A stretch of DNA of 64,000 nt from assembly GCF_029873635.1 (NCBI RefSeq), contig NC_080422.1, positions 14,601,936 through 14,665,935 on the forward strand, read 5' to 3'. A model generated the notes under the pieces. It had not been told where the DNA came from, did no database searches, and saw nothing but the letters and a program-made list of their open reading frames with translations. The stretch comes from Malania oleifera (taxonomy: Eukaryota > Streptophyta > Magnoliopsida > Santalales > Ximeniaceae). Within the stretch, counting starts at the first letter, position 1; each line of letters starts with the position of its first letter. Shown here piece after piece: positions 46,525 through 57,916 of this stretch. The translations under genes were made by a program, and so were the position numbers.

Positions 46525-48682
46525 TGTTGACCTTATAGGTCACACCCTGGTTTTGATAATGACAAATACAATTGTATTTAATAAATATCTAGTTCATGTG
46601 CAGGTTTATACTAGCATATATTCAAGGGCACGTGAAAGCTTGAAGACAATTTCATATTTCAAATTGTAATATCTCTAAGTGAATTTTGTCTGTAATAGTA
46701 ACTAGGCTGTCTGTAATAGTAATTAGGGTTTTTGTTTGTAATAAGCACACACATCACATGCATGATTTATTTTATAAGCTCGAACCAAACCCTGAATGAA
46801 AGAGTTCTGTAGAGAGACCTTAGGGTACACCTTCGGTCGACTGACGTCGAAATTTTTCGGTATTTCCAAAACTGGACCTTAAGTGACCTTAGGACACACA
46901 CATATGCACATATGTTTATTAGGCACTTGAAATAAACCTTTCTGGGTCAATTCGGGACCGAAATGCACACTTGGTGCACTTTCGGTCGACCGGCCAATTT
47001 AGTTCAAATTGGCCCGATCGACCGAAACCGGTCTGAGTCAACTATTTGACCCGGTCTCGGTCGACCGACCCCTTACAGGTCATTTGACCTCGGTCGACCG
47101 AACCCCCTGGGAGTCAACATTTTGACCCCACGGTCGACCGACCAAAATTGTACTGCAACTACCTGGTCGACCGAAGGGTTTTGGGAGGATTCCCAACGGT
47201 CCGGTCAACCAGGCCACGCAGTTTAAAAAGGCCTCGGTCGATCGAACCGCGGTATTTTTGAGAATCGCCCTTGTCCGGTCGACCGACCACTCAGTTCAAA
47301 ATGCTCCCGGTCGACCAAGCTACTTGAGTCCTGGTCGACCGAACCACTTTTGGTTGACCGGACCTCTCGGGTTGCTCCTATTTTTTACCGAGGTTAAATT
47401 TTTTAAACAGGGTTAAAGTTTCTTAAGTGTCATTAATCTTTTCTGAAAATCCCTAATAAGTCCCCAACGGTCAAAATTTTTAGTATGTCTATATATACTC
47501 CTTCATTTGGTGATTTAAGCACTGATTAGCAAAAAGGATTAGGAAAATCTCTCTTAAGCAAAAATACCTCCTTGTGATTCCTACTTGCTCAAATCTTTCC
47601 CAAAAGCACTTTAGCTCATTTCTTTAAATCATTTGTAAGTGCTTTGAGTGTATATTCAAACATGTTTTGCTCTCATTGTTTAAGAGTGTTTAAATCGATT
47701 TTTCTCTCGAGAGCATAACCTAAGTTTTCTTAGGAGGCTTTGCTAATAAGCCTATTCTAAGAAAACTTGTGGTAAACTTCTGAGTGTTGCATTATTATTG
47801 CAACATCTTTGGAAGTGTGTATTTGTTTTGATTTGCAAAAACATATTTCAAGCTTACTCAAATATCTTGTGGAACTTATTGAACAATTTGTGAAAAGGTA
47901 TTTGTGCTTGTTACACTAATCTTTGTGGTATTATTTATACAAGTAATATAGCATTTACCGAAAACAAAGATTATCTATTTTGCCATTCAAGCATATACAT
48001 ATTCGTATGATTGACTCATTCTATTGATTGATTATGTTGAGGCTTGTTTGATACTCTGTGTGAATACGCTTGATTGAATATTTTAAAGTACACAGATTAT
48101 TATTGACACTCTCACGTACGTACCACACTGATAGAAAACATAGTTGAGAGTTGACATATTCAGACCACACAGAGCTTACATTTTAAATCACTTGTGGTGT
48201 TTGTGTTTGTGCGCATTTGTGGCACAAATCTGCTTTACGTGAAAGCACTCCTGCATTGTACCTTGTGATTGTATATCTGAGAGATTCCAAGCGTGGCCTG
48301 AGGGGGCGGTAATCCAGCCCGGTAAGGATTGGTGTAAAGGTTGAGGTCAGCCCTGTGATAATTTGACCTGGTTTGTATAGGTGCCGCTCCACCCGTTTAA
48401 GTGAGCAAGGTATTGTGATAATCCTTGTGCTGGTTAGCCAAGGCGGGGACGTAGGCAGTTGGCCGAACCTCGATAACATATCTGCGTGTCATCTTTCCTT
48501 TACTGCTTTCTGACGCTTATATGATTGTTTAAACTGCTTTATTTAATTTCTGGTATATTTACATTATTTGCACTAGATTGACCCTAGGCTTGTGAACATA
48601 CTGCTGCTAGGAGAAATACCTAGAAGATAAAATTTAAAAATACCAATTCACCCCCCCTCTTGGGATCATGGTAAAGCTAACA
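46525..48682 (+). mobile_element. Sirevirus-like solo LTR, innermost insertion
   Basis: 2158 bp from TGTTGACCTTATAGG to CATGGTAAAGCTAACA, with the perfect 5-bp duplication CAAAG (46520-46524 and 48683-48687). The U3 holds about a dozen GGTCGACCGA-type dyads (46850-47365) upstream of a TATATATAC box near 47490. The LTR 3' part has the family landmark CACCCCCCCTCTTGGGAT. Confidence 0.92.
46850..47365 (+). repeat. Dispersed GGTCGACCGA dyad array in U3
   Basis: The 10-base perfect palindrome-like word CGGTCGACCG and one- or two-base variants occur roughly every 30-50 bp, in pairs separated by spacer sequence. Confidence 0.9.
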
Positions 48683-50224
48683 CAAAGTTCCTTAACACAG
48701 GGTCAGGCGACCAAACATGTAACTTCAAGCTACTGAAGTGACTTCAGGCGCCTGAGGTCAGGGTTAAGCGACCGAAGTGCCTCGGCCAGGTTCTGTCTTT
48801 CCCATTTAATTCTTCAAGCGACTGAACTTAATCTTCAGGCAACCGAAGTAATTCTTTAGGCGCCTGAGGGTAACTTCAGGCTACCGAAGTCCCCTTTTTC
48901 ACACATATTAATTTCCAATTTAAAATTCTGCTTTGATTCTCTTCTTGAGTCTTTTATAAAACATATTTTTCATGATTTTGAAAACATTTCTAAATCCATG
49001 AGAGTTTCCTAATGATGTACATGAAATGCATGAATCTTAAAATCATTCTAAGTTATATTTGAGCCTCAAATTAAATCATATTAGAATGTAAATACATGAG
49101 ATCTAAATACCCATTCCCAAGATGTTCTTGAACTTTGTCGCTTGCATCTTGATTCAAATACTCTTTGCGTTCCATGGTGCTTCATAGGATTTGCAAACTT
49201 CACTTGAAGGCTTCCATGACCCGTTATCTTTCCGTGTTTGCTTAATATGGTTCATGTTCACAAACTCAATGCACAGATCAAATACCAAGTGATTTTTCAT
49301 TATCAAAACAAGATTGGACTCATAGAGTCAACAACCTCAATTTTCTAAATAAGAAATATAACATAATAAATGGAAAAGTCAACCCGAACCCGTGGGTAAC
49401 AGGGACACCTGTCAATCACAACAGAAACCTAAGCAGCAGTAAAATAAAATCTCAATCATTCAACCATGAAACATAATACCAGAGTTATTTACATTCCAAA
49501 AATACTGTATTTATTTACAATTTTTCAAAAAGTAAAATAACACTAGGATCGTACAACAAAAATCTCCTAATCTTAGTTCAATGCTTACCCTTCTAGTAGG
49601 GAAGCTAAACCCACTTAATGGTGGCCCTCTCCTGCCAGTCCCTCTGGGTTTCCTGAAAATCATTTAATATTCGGGGGTGAGACACTTCTCAGTAAGGGAA
49701 GATGAACCAAATACAACTGTATGACAATATGAATATTTAAGGCACTTATACGTATACAGTACATTTCATAACTCTATAAACATTCATCATATCATACTAG
49801 ATAATCATATAATTTCATATTTGTTAATAAATCATAACATACATAAAACATCTGTCAAAACTGTAATACTGAAAATATACCCAGGATGAATAGTTAGTTG
49901 GTGTCATGTATTACCCCCCATGACGGGTTGTGCAGCCCGAAGGCGGTACCTGACAATGGCTGGCCTACCACTGCCAAGTCAAATATGTTTGTAAGTATGA
50001 TGAGCCTGCCACACCCTGGTCCGGACTGCCAGGTGGACGTCCACACTCTACTGAAAGTCACATCGACTATCCATCTCTCATCCCCTCGTGGGATGGTTAG
50101 CACTAATCTGAACGTAGATATCCGATCTACATATAGCTACGATACCGAGCTCTTGAACTGAACTAAACTAACATCCGGGTTCTGATAATATATAGTACAT
50201 GGTAATATAGCATCTTTCATAATT

Positions 50225-50415
50225 CCATAAGTACGGCCTTATGCCGAAATCAGACATAAATACAACCTCGCACCGTTATCATAAATACGACCTCGTGCCG
50301 ATAACATAAATACGGCCTTGTGCCGATAATATAAATACGGCCTCGTGCCGATAACATAAATACGGCCTTGTGTTGATAACATAAATACATGGCCTCACGC
50401 CAGAATCGTTTCAGG
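50225..50415 (-). repeat. LTR minisatellite (T1), ~27-bp units
   Basis: Six to seven units with the core TACGGCCTCGTGCCGATAAC, in the inverted T1 LTR. Confidence 0.9.
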
Positions 50416-51699
50416 TATATACATTCTAAAAATAAATCATTTATCATAAATTCATCAAATTCATCGCAACATAACTCATCTTTTTATAATACCTGAAAAC
50501 ATGCTTTGCTCGTAAAATCTTTCATATCATAATACATTTCACATAAAATAATATTCATGCCACACATGTGCTGTTAAAAGTCATACTTCATATTCTAAAA
50601 TCGTGATTTTCTGGCATCTTATACATACATATACATTTTAATCATCATAGCAGTATTTTTCCAATCGTACATTTCATTCATAATAAACAAATATAACATA
50701 TGCTTTTCTGAAAATATATTTACTCATAATTAATAATAATTTGCATGGAAAATAACTGCTTTAGTTTATTCCCACGTGGCTACTAAGAAAGCCCCTAAAA
50801 TATCCTAGCCTGACCCCCGTAAGATTTCTTAATTAATACCCTGAAACTTAAAACTCCCAGTATTAAACTTCAGTATTTTCATGCGTACATCATTTCCTAT
50901 AACTATCGCAATACCAAATTTGGCTTAGAAAGTCTTACCTCAACTCAAGGATGATTTCCAACTTCGTTTCTCCAACAATCCGTCCCGGCAAACTCGTAGA
51001 GAACTTCATCAGGAGCATCGTGGTAACCTCAAATCTTCGATCCGGCGACTGGCGGGGCCAAAATCGAAGAGAGAAGTGAGAGAGAGACGTAGGAGAGAGA
51101 GAGAGAAGTGTTAAAAGTGAATAAAAATCGGATTTTTAGCTATTTATAGGGCCAGATTCATCGACGAGACACGTCATCTCGTCGACGAGACCCTGTATTC
51201 GTCAACGAAATTCAGAGCAGCCAAAAACCTAGCTCGGTATTTTCTCGTCGACGAATCCCTGTATTCATCGACGAATTTCTTCTGCACTCGTCGACGAACC
51301 GTCTACGGCCTCCTTTTATTTCTGTTTCTATTTCTCTCCCTCTTAATTATTCAAATTCCATTTTTATTTGGGTTGTCACACTAGGAGATGTTGATTTCCG
51401 GGTGTTGAACGGGGAACCCTGTGGGTGCAGGACTAATATATTTTAGGGGCTTTTCAAAAGTCAGGTAAGGGGATAAATTAAACTAGTTATTTTATGAAAA
51501 TATATGTATAATCTTACAGCATTTAATTTCAGGAAAATAAATATATAATAGCATTATGTTTGGGAAAATACTACTATAAATGACGATATGTTTTAAATAT
51601 ACGTAATGCCCATTCGATGTGGCATGAGTAGAATTTATTACGAATTACTATTTTCTAGGAAAATGTTAAATGATATAAAGTTTTAAAATGATAAACCGA

Positions 51700-51930
51700 T
51701 GTACAGGCCGAGAGTTTTTATATGATATACCGGTGTATGATATTGAGAGGTCTATATGATATACCGGCGTACGGGTTGAGGATGTTTTTACATGATATGC
51801 CGGCATATGGGCTGAGCCATTTATATGATATGCCAGCGTACGGGCCGAGCCTCTTATTTGATATGTGATACGGAGTACGAGCCGTGATTGATAAAATATG
51901 AAATGCCGGCATAAGGGCCGATTATTTTCA
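51700..51930 (+). repeat. LTR minisatellite (T1), ~33-bp units
   Basis: About six units with a core like ATGATATGCCGGCATA and a GGGCTGAG tail, at the equivalent place in the plus-strand LTR. Confidence 0.85.
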
Positions 51931-52892
51931 CGTTATATATGAAATGTGATATGATGATATTGAATTGACAATTATTATTATTATGGAATAGCAATGTATC
52001 ATAATTTGAAATATGTTATATGTTATCAGAATCTGGTTGACTTGGTTTAGGCTTGCACGTGCACGGTACCGTAGCTATGTGTTCATGATCATCATGATAT
52101 TGTGTTATCGCCGTCGTACGAGGCAACGTGAGGATGGATAGCTTATGTGGTTTATTGAAGTGTTGGAGCCTTTAGTGTACGGACCAGGTCTGGCTAACCC
52201 ATCGTACTTACAGACATTTACTTTGACTTGACAGTGGTCGACTAGCCATTGTCAGGTCCCGCCTTCGGGCCACACAACCCAATCATGTTAGGGTAAAACA
52301 TGACACCAGCCAGCTAACCTTCCAGGGTTGTTTTGTATTATTATCATATGAAATGAATTACGTTTATGGAAATCCAGTATGTTCTATAATGACATGATTA
52401 TATATGTTTCCCATATATGATAACGATAGTTTCACTAAATATGCTTATATATGCTTTTATGTATAACACGGGAATACTCATGTTACCACACACTGGTATT
52501 AGTTTATTTCTCTTACTGAGAGGTGTCACCCTAAATTATATGAACATTTCAGGAGCCGCAGGTAAGAGAGCAGTTAAAGCTCCGCAGCATTAGAGTTTAG
52601 TTGTTTTACCCTGTCTGAAGGGTAAGTCTTTTGCTAGGGTCAGATGGATTTTTGGGTGACGACCCTAGGGCTAGTTTTGATTATTTTGGGATATATACAA
52701 TGGATGTAGTAAACTCTAGTATTGTATTGTATGGTAATATAAGATGTATATGATTATATGTTTCCTGCTGCTTAGGCTTTCGTATTGCATTTCTGATGTA
52801 TCCCTGGTACCCACGGGTTCAGGTTGATTATGATCTGTTATATCAGTTTTTATTATCATGGGAAAAAATGGTAAAATAAGCAGGTTGTTACA

Positions 52893-53133
52893 ATAAGAGT
52901 GGCAGTGATACTACAATGGCGCTTCGGGATTTCGCCTAGCAGTTTATGGCCGAGGTTATGTGGAGTTCTCGGGGGCAAGATCGTCCCATTGCTGAGTTGG
53001 GAGATTCTATTGAAAAGTTCACTCGCCTGAAGCCTCCTGCCTTCGCGAGAAGTACCAACCCGATTCTTGCATAAAATTAGATTTGGAAAATTGAAAAGAT
53101 CTTGGTCGTATAGTGATGCATCGATGAGCAAAA
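52893..53133 (+). pseudogene. Gypsy gag fragment
   Basis: It continues the gag reading broken at 44607. Visible wording: QFMAEVMWSSRGQDRP, then EKFTRLKPPAF, then WKIEKILVV and CIDEQ, the usual capsid N-terminal order of Tekay-like gag. A TAG lies near 52938 and other stops follow. It is cut at 53133 by the next element's 5' LTR. Confidence 0.75.
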
Positions 53134-54076
53134 TGTAAGAACCCGAACCGTGATATAGGAAATTAATTAATTAAGATAAGGGTTATAAATAGATATTTTC
53201 ATTACTTCTCAGCTAAATTCTCTCTTTATCTCTCTAGAAACTCAACCTACTCTCTACCTCTCTAGGTTTTTTCGCCGTATGTAACGGGAATCGTAAATCC
53301 AACGTTACCATGAGGATCAGGGAAGGATTTTCTACAAATTCTACAAATTGCATTTTCGTTTCGGGCATTCTCGGATTTTGGCCCAAAATAGAGGTAAGGC
53401 TCGGTTTTCAGTTGTTATTCGGTAGTCTTGTAGGTAATAGAGTTATGAGCGAGTTTTGTACTTTGGGTTGTAGGTTTTGGAACTCGGTTCGCAGTTTAGG
53501 GGCCTCAAAGTTCGGGATTTGTCATTCGAGAAAAGGTTAAGGGGATTTAGTTTATGTCGGTTATTTTTTACATCGAACTCAGTAGAACTGTGGTTCACGG
53601 TCCTGTGTGTGTTTTGGTTACTCATTTGGAGAAATCTAATGGGTAAAACTGTGGGTTTTTCATGTAACAGTTTTTGAAAAAAAGGGGGTACTAGGCTGTA
53701 ATTCCTGGTTTGGTGAAAAACTTTGGTATACTGTGTTATGTATTGTGTTAGGGACGGTCGTGCCTTGACTTTATTAAATTGTATACGCTTGGAAAATCAT
53801 GATTTATAGATTACCAAATGGGTGTGGTTTGTTTGGTTATATGAGCATGTATGATTGTGTTTTGATGAAATGCAATAGGAACTGGGTTCCAAGTTGTTCC
53901 AGGTACTGAAAGAGTGTCTGGCTCTATATCCGAGGGCGTGAGCCTTATTGGCTGATCATCGAAGGGTGTGGATCCACCAGTTTGTATCGGTACGATGCCA
54001 TGGGAGCCTGGGGTTTTCCATGTGCCGGGGACGCCGTGTATCGCAGGCTAGCTACAGGCCGACGCTGGGTAACGCA

Positions 54077-54359
54077 TGTAACAACCCAAATTTTTAAAAG
54101 TTGAATTTAAATAATAAAAGAAAGGAGAAAGGGAAATTGGAAAAAGGAACAGAAGGAAACTGCCAAGCTTCGTTGACGAACACAAGGTTTCGTCAACGAA
54201 GGCTTCAGAGATTTCGTCGACGAACACAGGACTTCGTTGACAAGAAAATGCCGAGAGGGGGTTTCTGAGCGGACTGAATTTCATCGACGAGGAGTAGATT
54301 TCGTTGATGAAATTTGTGAAGAACTCCTCGAAGAAGGTCGGGCTCGTCGACGAGTTCTG

Positions 54360-54398
<39 letters not shown>

Positions 54399-55854
54399 AA
54401 AAATCTGATTTTTATTCATTTGAAGCTTCCTTCTCTCTCTCCTCTCTCTCCTCTTCGGATCTCTCACTCTCTCTCTTCGATTTTGGGCTAGTTTTACGCT
54501 AGATCGAAGATTTGAGGCTACCACGACGCTCCTGACGAAGTTCTCCACAAGTTTGCCGAAGCGGATCGTTGGGAAAACAAAGTTGGAAATCATCCTTGAG
54601 TTGAGGTAAGGCTTTTTAAGCCAAATTAGACTTTGTGATAGTTATAAGAATTAATGTACGCATGAAAATATTGATGTTTAATACTGGAAGTTTTGAGTTT
54701 CAATGTATTGAGTAGAAAATCATACGAGGGTTAGGCTAGGAAATTTGAGGGGCTTTCTCAGTAGTCAGGTAAGGGAATAAACTAAAACAATAACTTTCCA
54801 TGCAAATTATTATTGATTATGAGTAAATTTATTTTCAGAAAAAGCATATGTTATATTATGTATTATGAAGGAAATGTACGATTGGGAAAATACTGCTATG
54901 ATGATTAAAATATATATGTATGTATGAGATGATAGGAAAGCATGATTCTAGAATATGAAGTATGATTTTTAACAACACATGTGTGGCATGAACATTATTT
55001 TTATGTGAAGCGAATCATGATATGAATGATTTTACGAGCAAAGCATATTTTTAGGTATTTTGAAAAGACGAATTATGCTATACTGAGTTTGATGAATATA
55101 TGATAAATGAGTTATTTTCAGAATATAAATACCTAAAACGATTTTGGCGCGAGGCCACATGTATGTTATCGGTACGAGGCCGTATTTATGTTTTGGCGCG
55201 AGGCCATACTTATATTATCGGCGTGAGGCTGTATTTACTATGTTTTGGCGCGAGGCCATATTTATATTATCGGCGCGAGGCCGTATTTACTATAATTTTG
55301 GCACGAGGCCATATGTATGATTTCAGCACGAGGCCGTATCTATGTTTTCGGCACGAGGCCGTGATGATATTATGTATGTTCATGTATTATATGTTATTAC
55401 AGTCAGGATGTTAGTTTAGTTCAGTTCAGGGCTCGGTACCGTAGCTATATGTGTAGATCAGATATCTACTTCAGATTAGTGCTAACCATCCCACGAGGGG
55501 ATGGGAGATGGATAGTCGATGTGACTTTCAATAGAGTGTGGACGTCCACCTGGCAGTCCGGACCGGGGTGTGGCGGGCCTATCGTACTTACAGACATATT
55601 TGATTCGGCAATGGTCGACAAGCCATTGTCGGGTCCCGCCTTCGGGCTGCACAACCCGTCATGGGGGGTAATACATGACATTAGCTAGCTATTCATCCTG
55701 GGTATATTTTCAGTATTACAATTATAGCAGATGCTTATGTATGTTATGATTTATTAACAAATATGAAAGTACATGATTATCTAATATGATATTGTGATTA
55801 TTTCCAGAGTCATGAAATGTACTGTATATGTATAAGCACTTTAAATGTTCATGT
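54077..55854 (+). mobile_element. T1 LTR, 3' truncated, nested in T2 LTR
   Basis: It starts TGTAACAACCC. U3 dyads (TTCGTCGACGAACAC and variants, 54170-54355), a (TA)n run at the TATA position (54362-54396), leader, and minisatellite at 55130-55375. The last ~370 bp expected from other T1 LTRs are missing; it meets an inverted T1 LTR at 55855. Confidence 0.82.
55130..55375 (+). repeat. LTR minisatellite (T1), ~27-bp units
   Basis: About nine units alternating TTGGCGCGAGGCCATA and ATCGGCGCGAGGCCGTA types, so the array has a higher-order two-unit pattern. Confidence 0.9.
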
Positions 55855-57372
55855 TGTAACGACCTGCTTATTAAATTGATTTTTTTTTCATAATAGCGAA
55901 TAACATACTTTGATACCATGATATTAACCTAAGCAGCAGGAAGCAGAATCATACAAACATAAACATTATATACAATAAAAAATCAATACCTGAGTACTAC
56001 TGTGTTTCCCAAAATATACATATATAATTATTTTTCAAAAATTCCCTCAATTGTACTGGGATTTACAAAAACGCTCCCAAAAATGATACTCACTCTCTGA
56101 CAGGGCACTACAAACGCTCCTCTATTTGCGAGCTTGATCTGCTCGCCTACCTCGATCACTTGAAAAATATTTCAACACTGGGACGAGCCAACGCTCAGTA
56201 AGAAGAAATATGCTATTACTAGTGCGTGGCAAATGAGCTACTATATATCATGAAATCTGTTTCATATAAACATGAATAACTATATACAAAAGTACATCAC
56301 AAATAATAAAGTACACCACCCCTTTTTCCCTATTGCTTGACATATCGGTATTATGGTTATAATTCAAAATACTTCTAGTGTATTTAGTAAGATCCCCGTC
56401 TCTGTAAATCAATACGTAAGTAATAGTAACTGAAACTATTCCCTGTGGCTATCTGTGTCATGACATGCCCCTCATGACGAGGTTGTGTGGCGCGTAGGCT
56501 GGATTTACCCTGGCTGGCCAACCAGGAATAAATCACTGAACTCCTTCAGTCGACCTGCCCACCTCAACCCATATCTGGATGGGGAGTCTAACCTCTTCAA
56601 GGGCCTAGGTGGTCGACCGTACCACGTATTATCTGAATAGGTGGTTGCACTCATAAAGTAACATAGTATCTGTAACAACGGTACCGTGCTCTGTAGCTGC
56701 AAGTCCAACAGGGTCTGATATCATATAATATATTTCTATACATATCTATCTTTTTTACCATGATTCTGAAGTAATCATAATAACCATGATGCTGCATAAC
56801 GTACTAAGATATGAATAACCATAACATGGAACTGCATATTCGTAATACTGGAATTTGTATAATCATGGTACTGAGATTCACATAATCATAGTACTTAAAT
56901 CTGTAAAATCATGGTACTGAAATTCATAAAAATCATGAAACTACAACTCGTAAAACATATCCCCGTACTACATACATATTCACAAGCCACACCATAATTA
57001 ATACATAATTTTCATAAATAAATACACTGTATAATATTTAGAAATTTCCTAGCATAGCATATTTCCCTTTCCTTAACTTTGAAAAGCCCCTAGGGAATAC
57101 AAGCCTAACACTCGCAGGGCCTTCTATAAAAACACCCTGAAACCAACATATGCCAGAACATAACATCGGTATTTTTCCGTCTATTTCATTTCCTATAACT
57201 GTCATGAAATCAAAAACTGGATAAAAAACCTTACCCTAAATTTGGGATGAATTCCAACTCTGTTTTCCCGATGATCCGCTTCGGCAGCTTCGCAGAGAAC
57301 TCCGCCAGGAGCGTCGTGGTAGCTTCGGATCATCGATCCGATGACTAGTGGGGCCGGAATCGAAGAGAGAAG
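55855..57372 (-). mobile_element. Inverted T1 LTR, 5' truncated
   Basis: On plus it begins TGTAACGACCTGC (LTR 3' end reversed) and carries the T1 landmarks in reverse order, ending at GAAGAGAGAAGG near 57372, where T2 LTR sequence resumes. Its U3 with dyads and TATA is missing. Confidence 0.8.
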
Positions 57373-57592
57373 GGAATCCTTTGTATAGACTCTGGTATGG
57401 TACAAACTGCATATAGAAAGACTTATCTTCCACTGTGTTTCTATTGTGTATGTGAATGTGCATAGGGTGCCTGGAAATCCCACGGAGACGGACCCTCATT
57501 CATTGTACTGTATCTTGATTTTGGTGATACAGGGCAGGTTAGGTTACTTTTTCACCCTCGAGTCCAATTGTTGGGTTCGGGGCGTGACAACT

Positions 57593-57604
57593 TGGTATCA
57601 GAGC
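57593..57604 (+). other. Primer binding site (tRNA-iMet) of Gypsy element
   Basis: TGGTATCAGAGC lies three bases after the 5' LTR end and is complementary to initiator methionine tRNA. Confidence 0.92.
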
Positions 57605-57916
57605 TAACCAGATTGTTAGGCCTTGTAGACTTGGTTAGGCGTAGCTGTGTGTACATACCCAAGCATAAGAGGTTGGATGTGAGCAGAGTTGGTTGAGGGA
57701 TGTCTTTTTGCTAGACCGGGATTCATCGGTGATGTTCTGTGTTTTTCCTAAAATGATGATTCCAGTAAAATCATGACAAACCATTGGTGACTTTCATGTC
57801 AGTGCGATATGACAGATCTAGACCTAATAGGTAGTGGTTAACATGATTGTGGTTAGATAATTGCGTTAACTGTATGTGTTGTAGGAGTCTTGATAGAACT
57901 CTGTTGTGTTTTCAAA
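57605..57916 (+). other. Untranslated leader of Gypsy element
   Basis: No coding signal is seen between the primer binding site and the gag ATG at 57917. It would hold packaging signals, but none can be identified by eye. Confidence 0.6.

Larger units (their letters stand above)
45188..49333 (-). mobile_element. Inverted Sirevirus-like solo LTR, split by another
   Basis: On plus it begins TGTAATCCCAAGAGGGG (the LTR 3' end reversed) and ends AGAGTCAACA. It has TTCAGGCGCCTGAGG-type words on both sides of the nested LTR (46485-46515 and 48710-48890). Segments: 45188-46524 and 48688-49333. I could not find a matching target duplication (flanks TCAGG and ACCTC). Confidence 0.8.
45164..51380 (-). 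mobile_element. Inverted T1 LTR nested in 44608-52892
   Basis: On the minus strand it starts TGTGACAACCC at 51380, with U3 dyads (51165-51300) and a TATA region (near 51140). The likely left end is TGTAGCGAAATC at 45164. Flanks are CTGGG (45159-45163) and CTAGG (51381-51385), one change apart. It is interrupted by a Sirevirus-like LTR (45188-49333). Confidence 0.75.
44608..52892 (+). mobile_element. T1 solo LTR, outer shell of a four-level nest
   Basis: It starts TGTAGCGACCTG and ends GCAGGTTGTTACA. The flanks are ATGAG (44603-44607) and ATAAG (52893-52897), a 5-bp duplication with one change. It interrupts a Gypsy gag. Segments: 44608-45163 and 51381-52892. U3 dyads (CGTCGACGAG and variants) lie at 44690-44860 and TATA (GTATAAATAGC) near 44870. 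Without inserts it is about 2.07 kb. Confidence 0.85.
53134..57589 (+). mobile_element. 5' LTR (T2) of Gypsy element, split by two LTRs
   Basis: It starts TGTAAGAACCCGAACCG and ends TTCGGGGCGTGACA, immediately followed by a primer binding site. Segments: 53134-54076 and about 57373-57589. Compared with the solo T2 LTR at 37510-39616 it lacks the U3 dyad array before TATAAATAG (near 53190) and lacks several hundred bp around the nested insertions. Confidence 0.88.

Noticed and set aside
54048..54593. 181-aa minus-strand open frame
   Set aside because: It is the reverse of the dyad array, (TA)n run and leader of the T1 LTR; dyad sequences keep frames open on both strands by chance.
55130..55375. 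Possible CRISPR-like array because of regular 27-bp units
   Set aside because: There are no unique spacers between conserved repeats, no cas genes, and the context is a plant LTR; it is a minisatellite.
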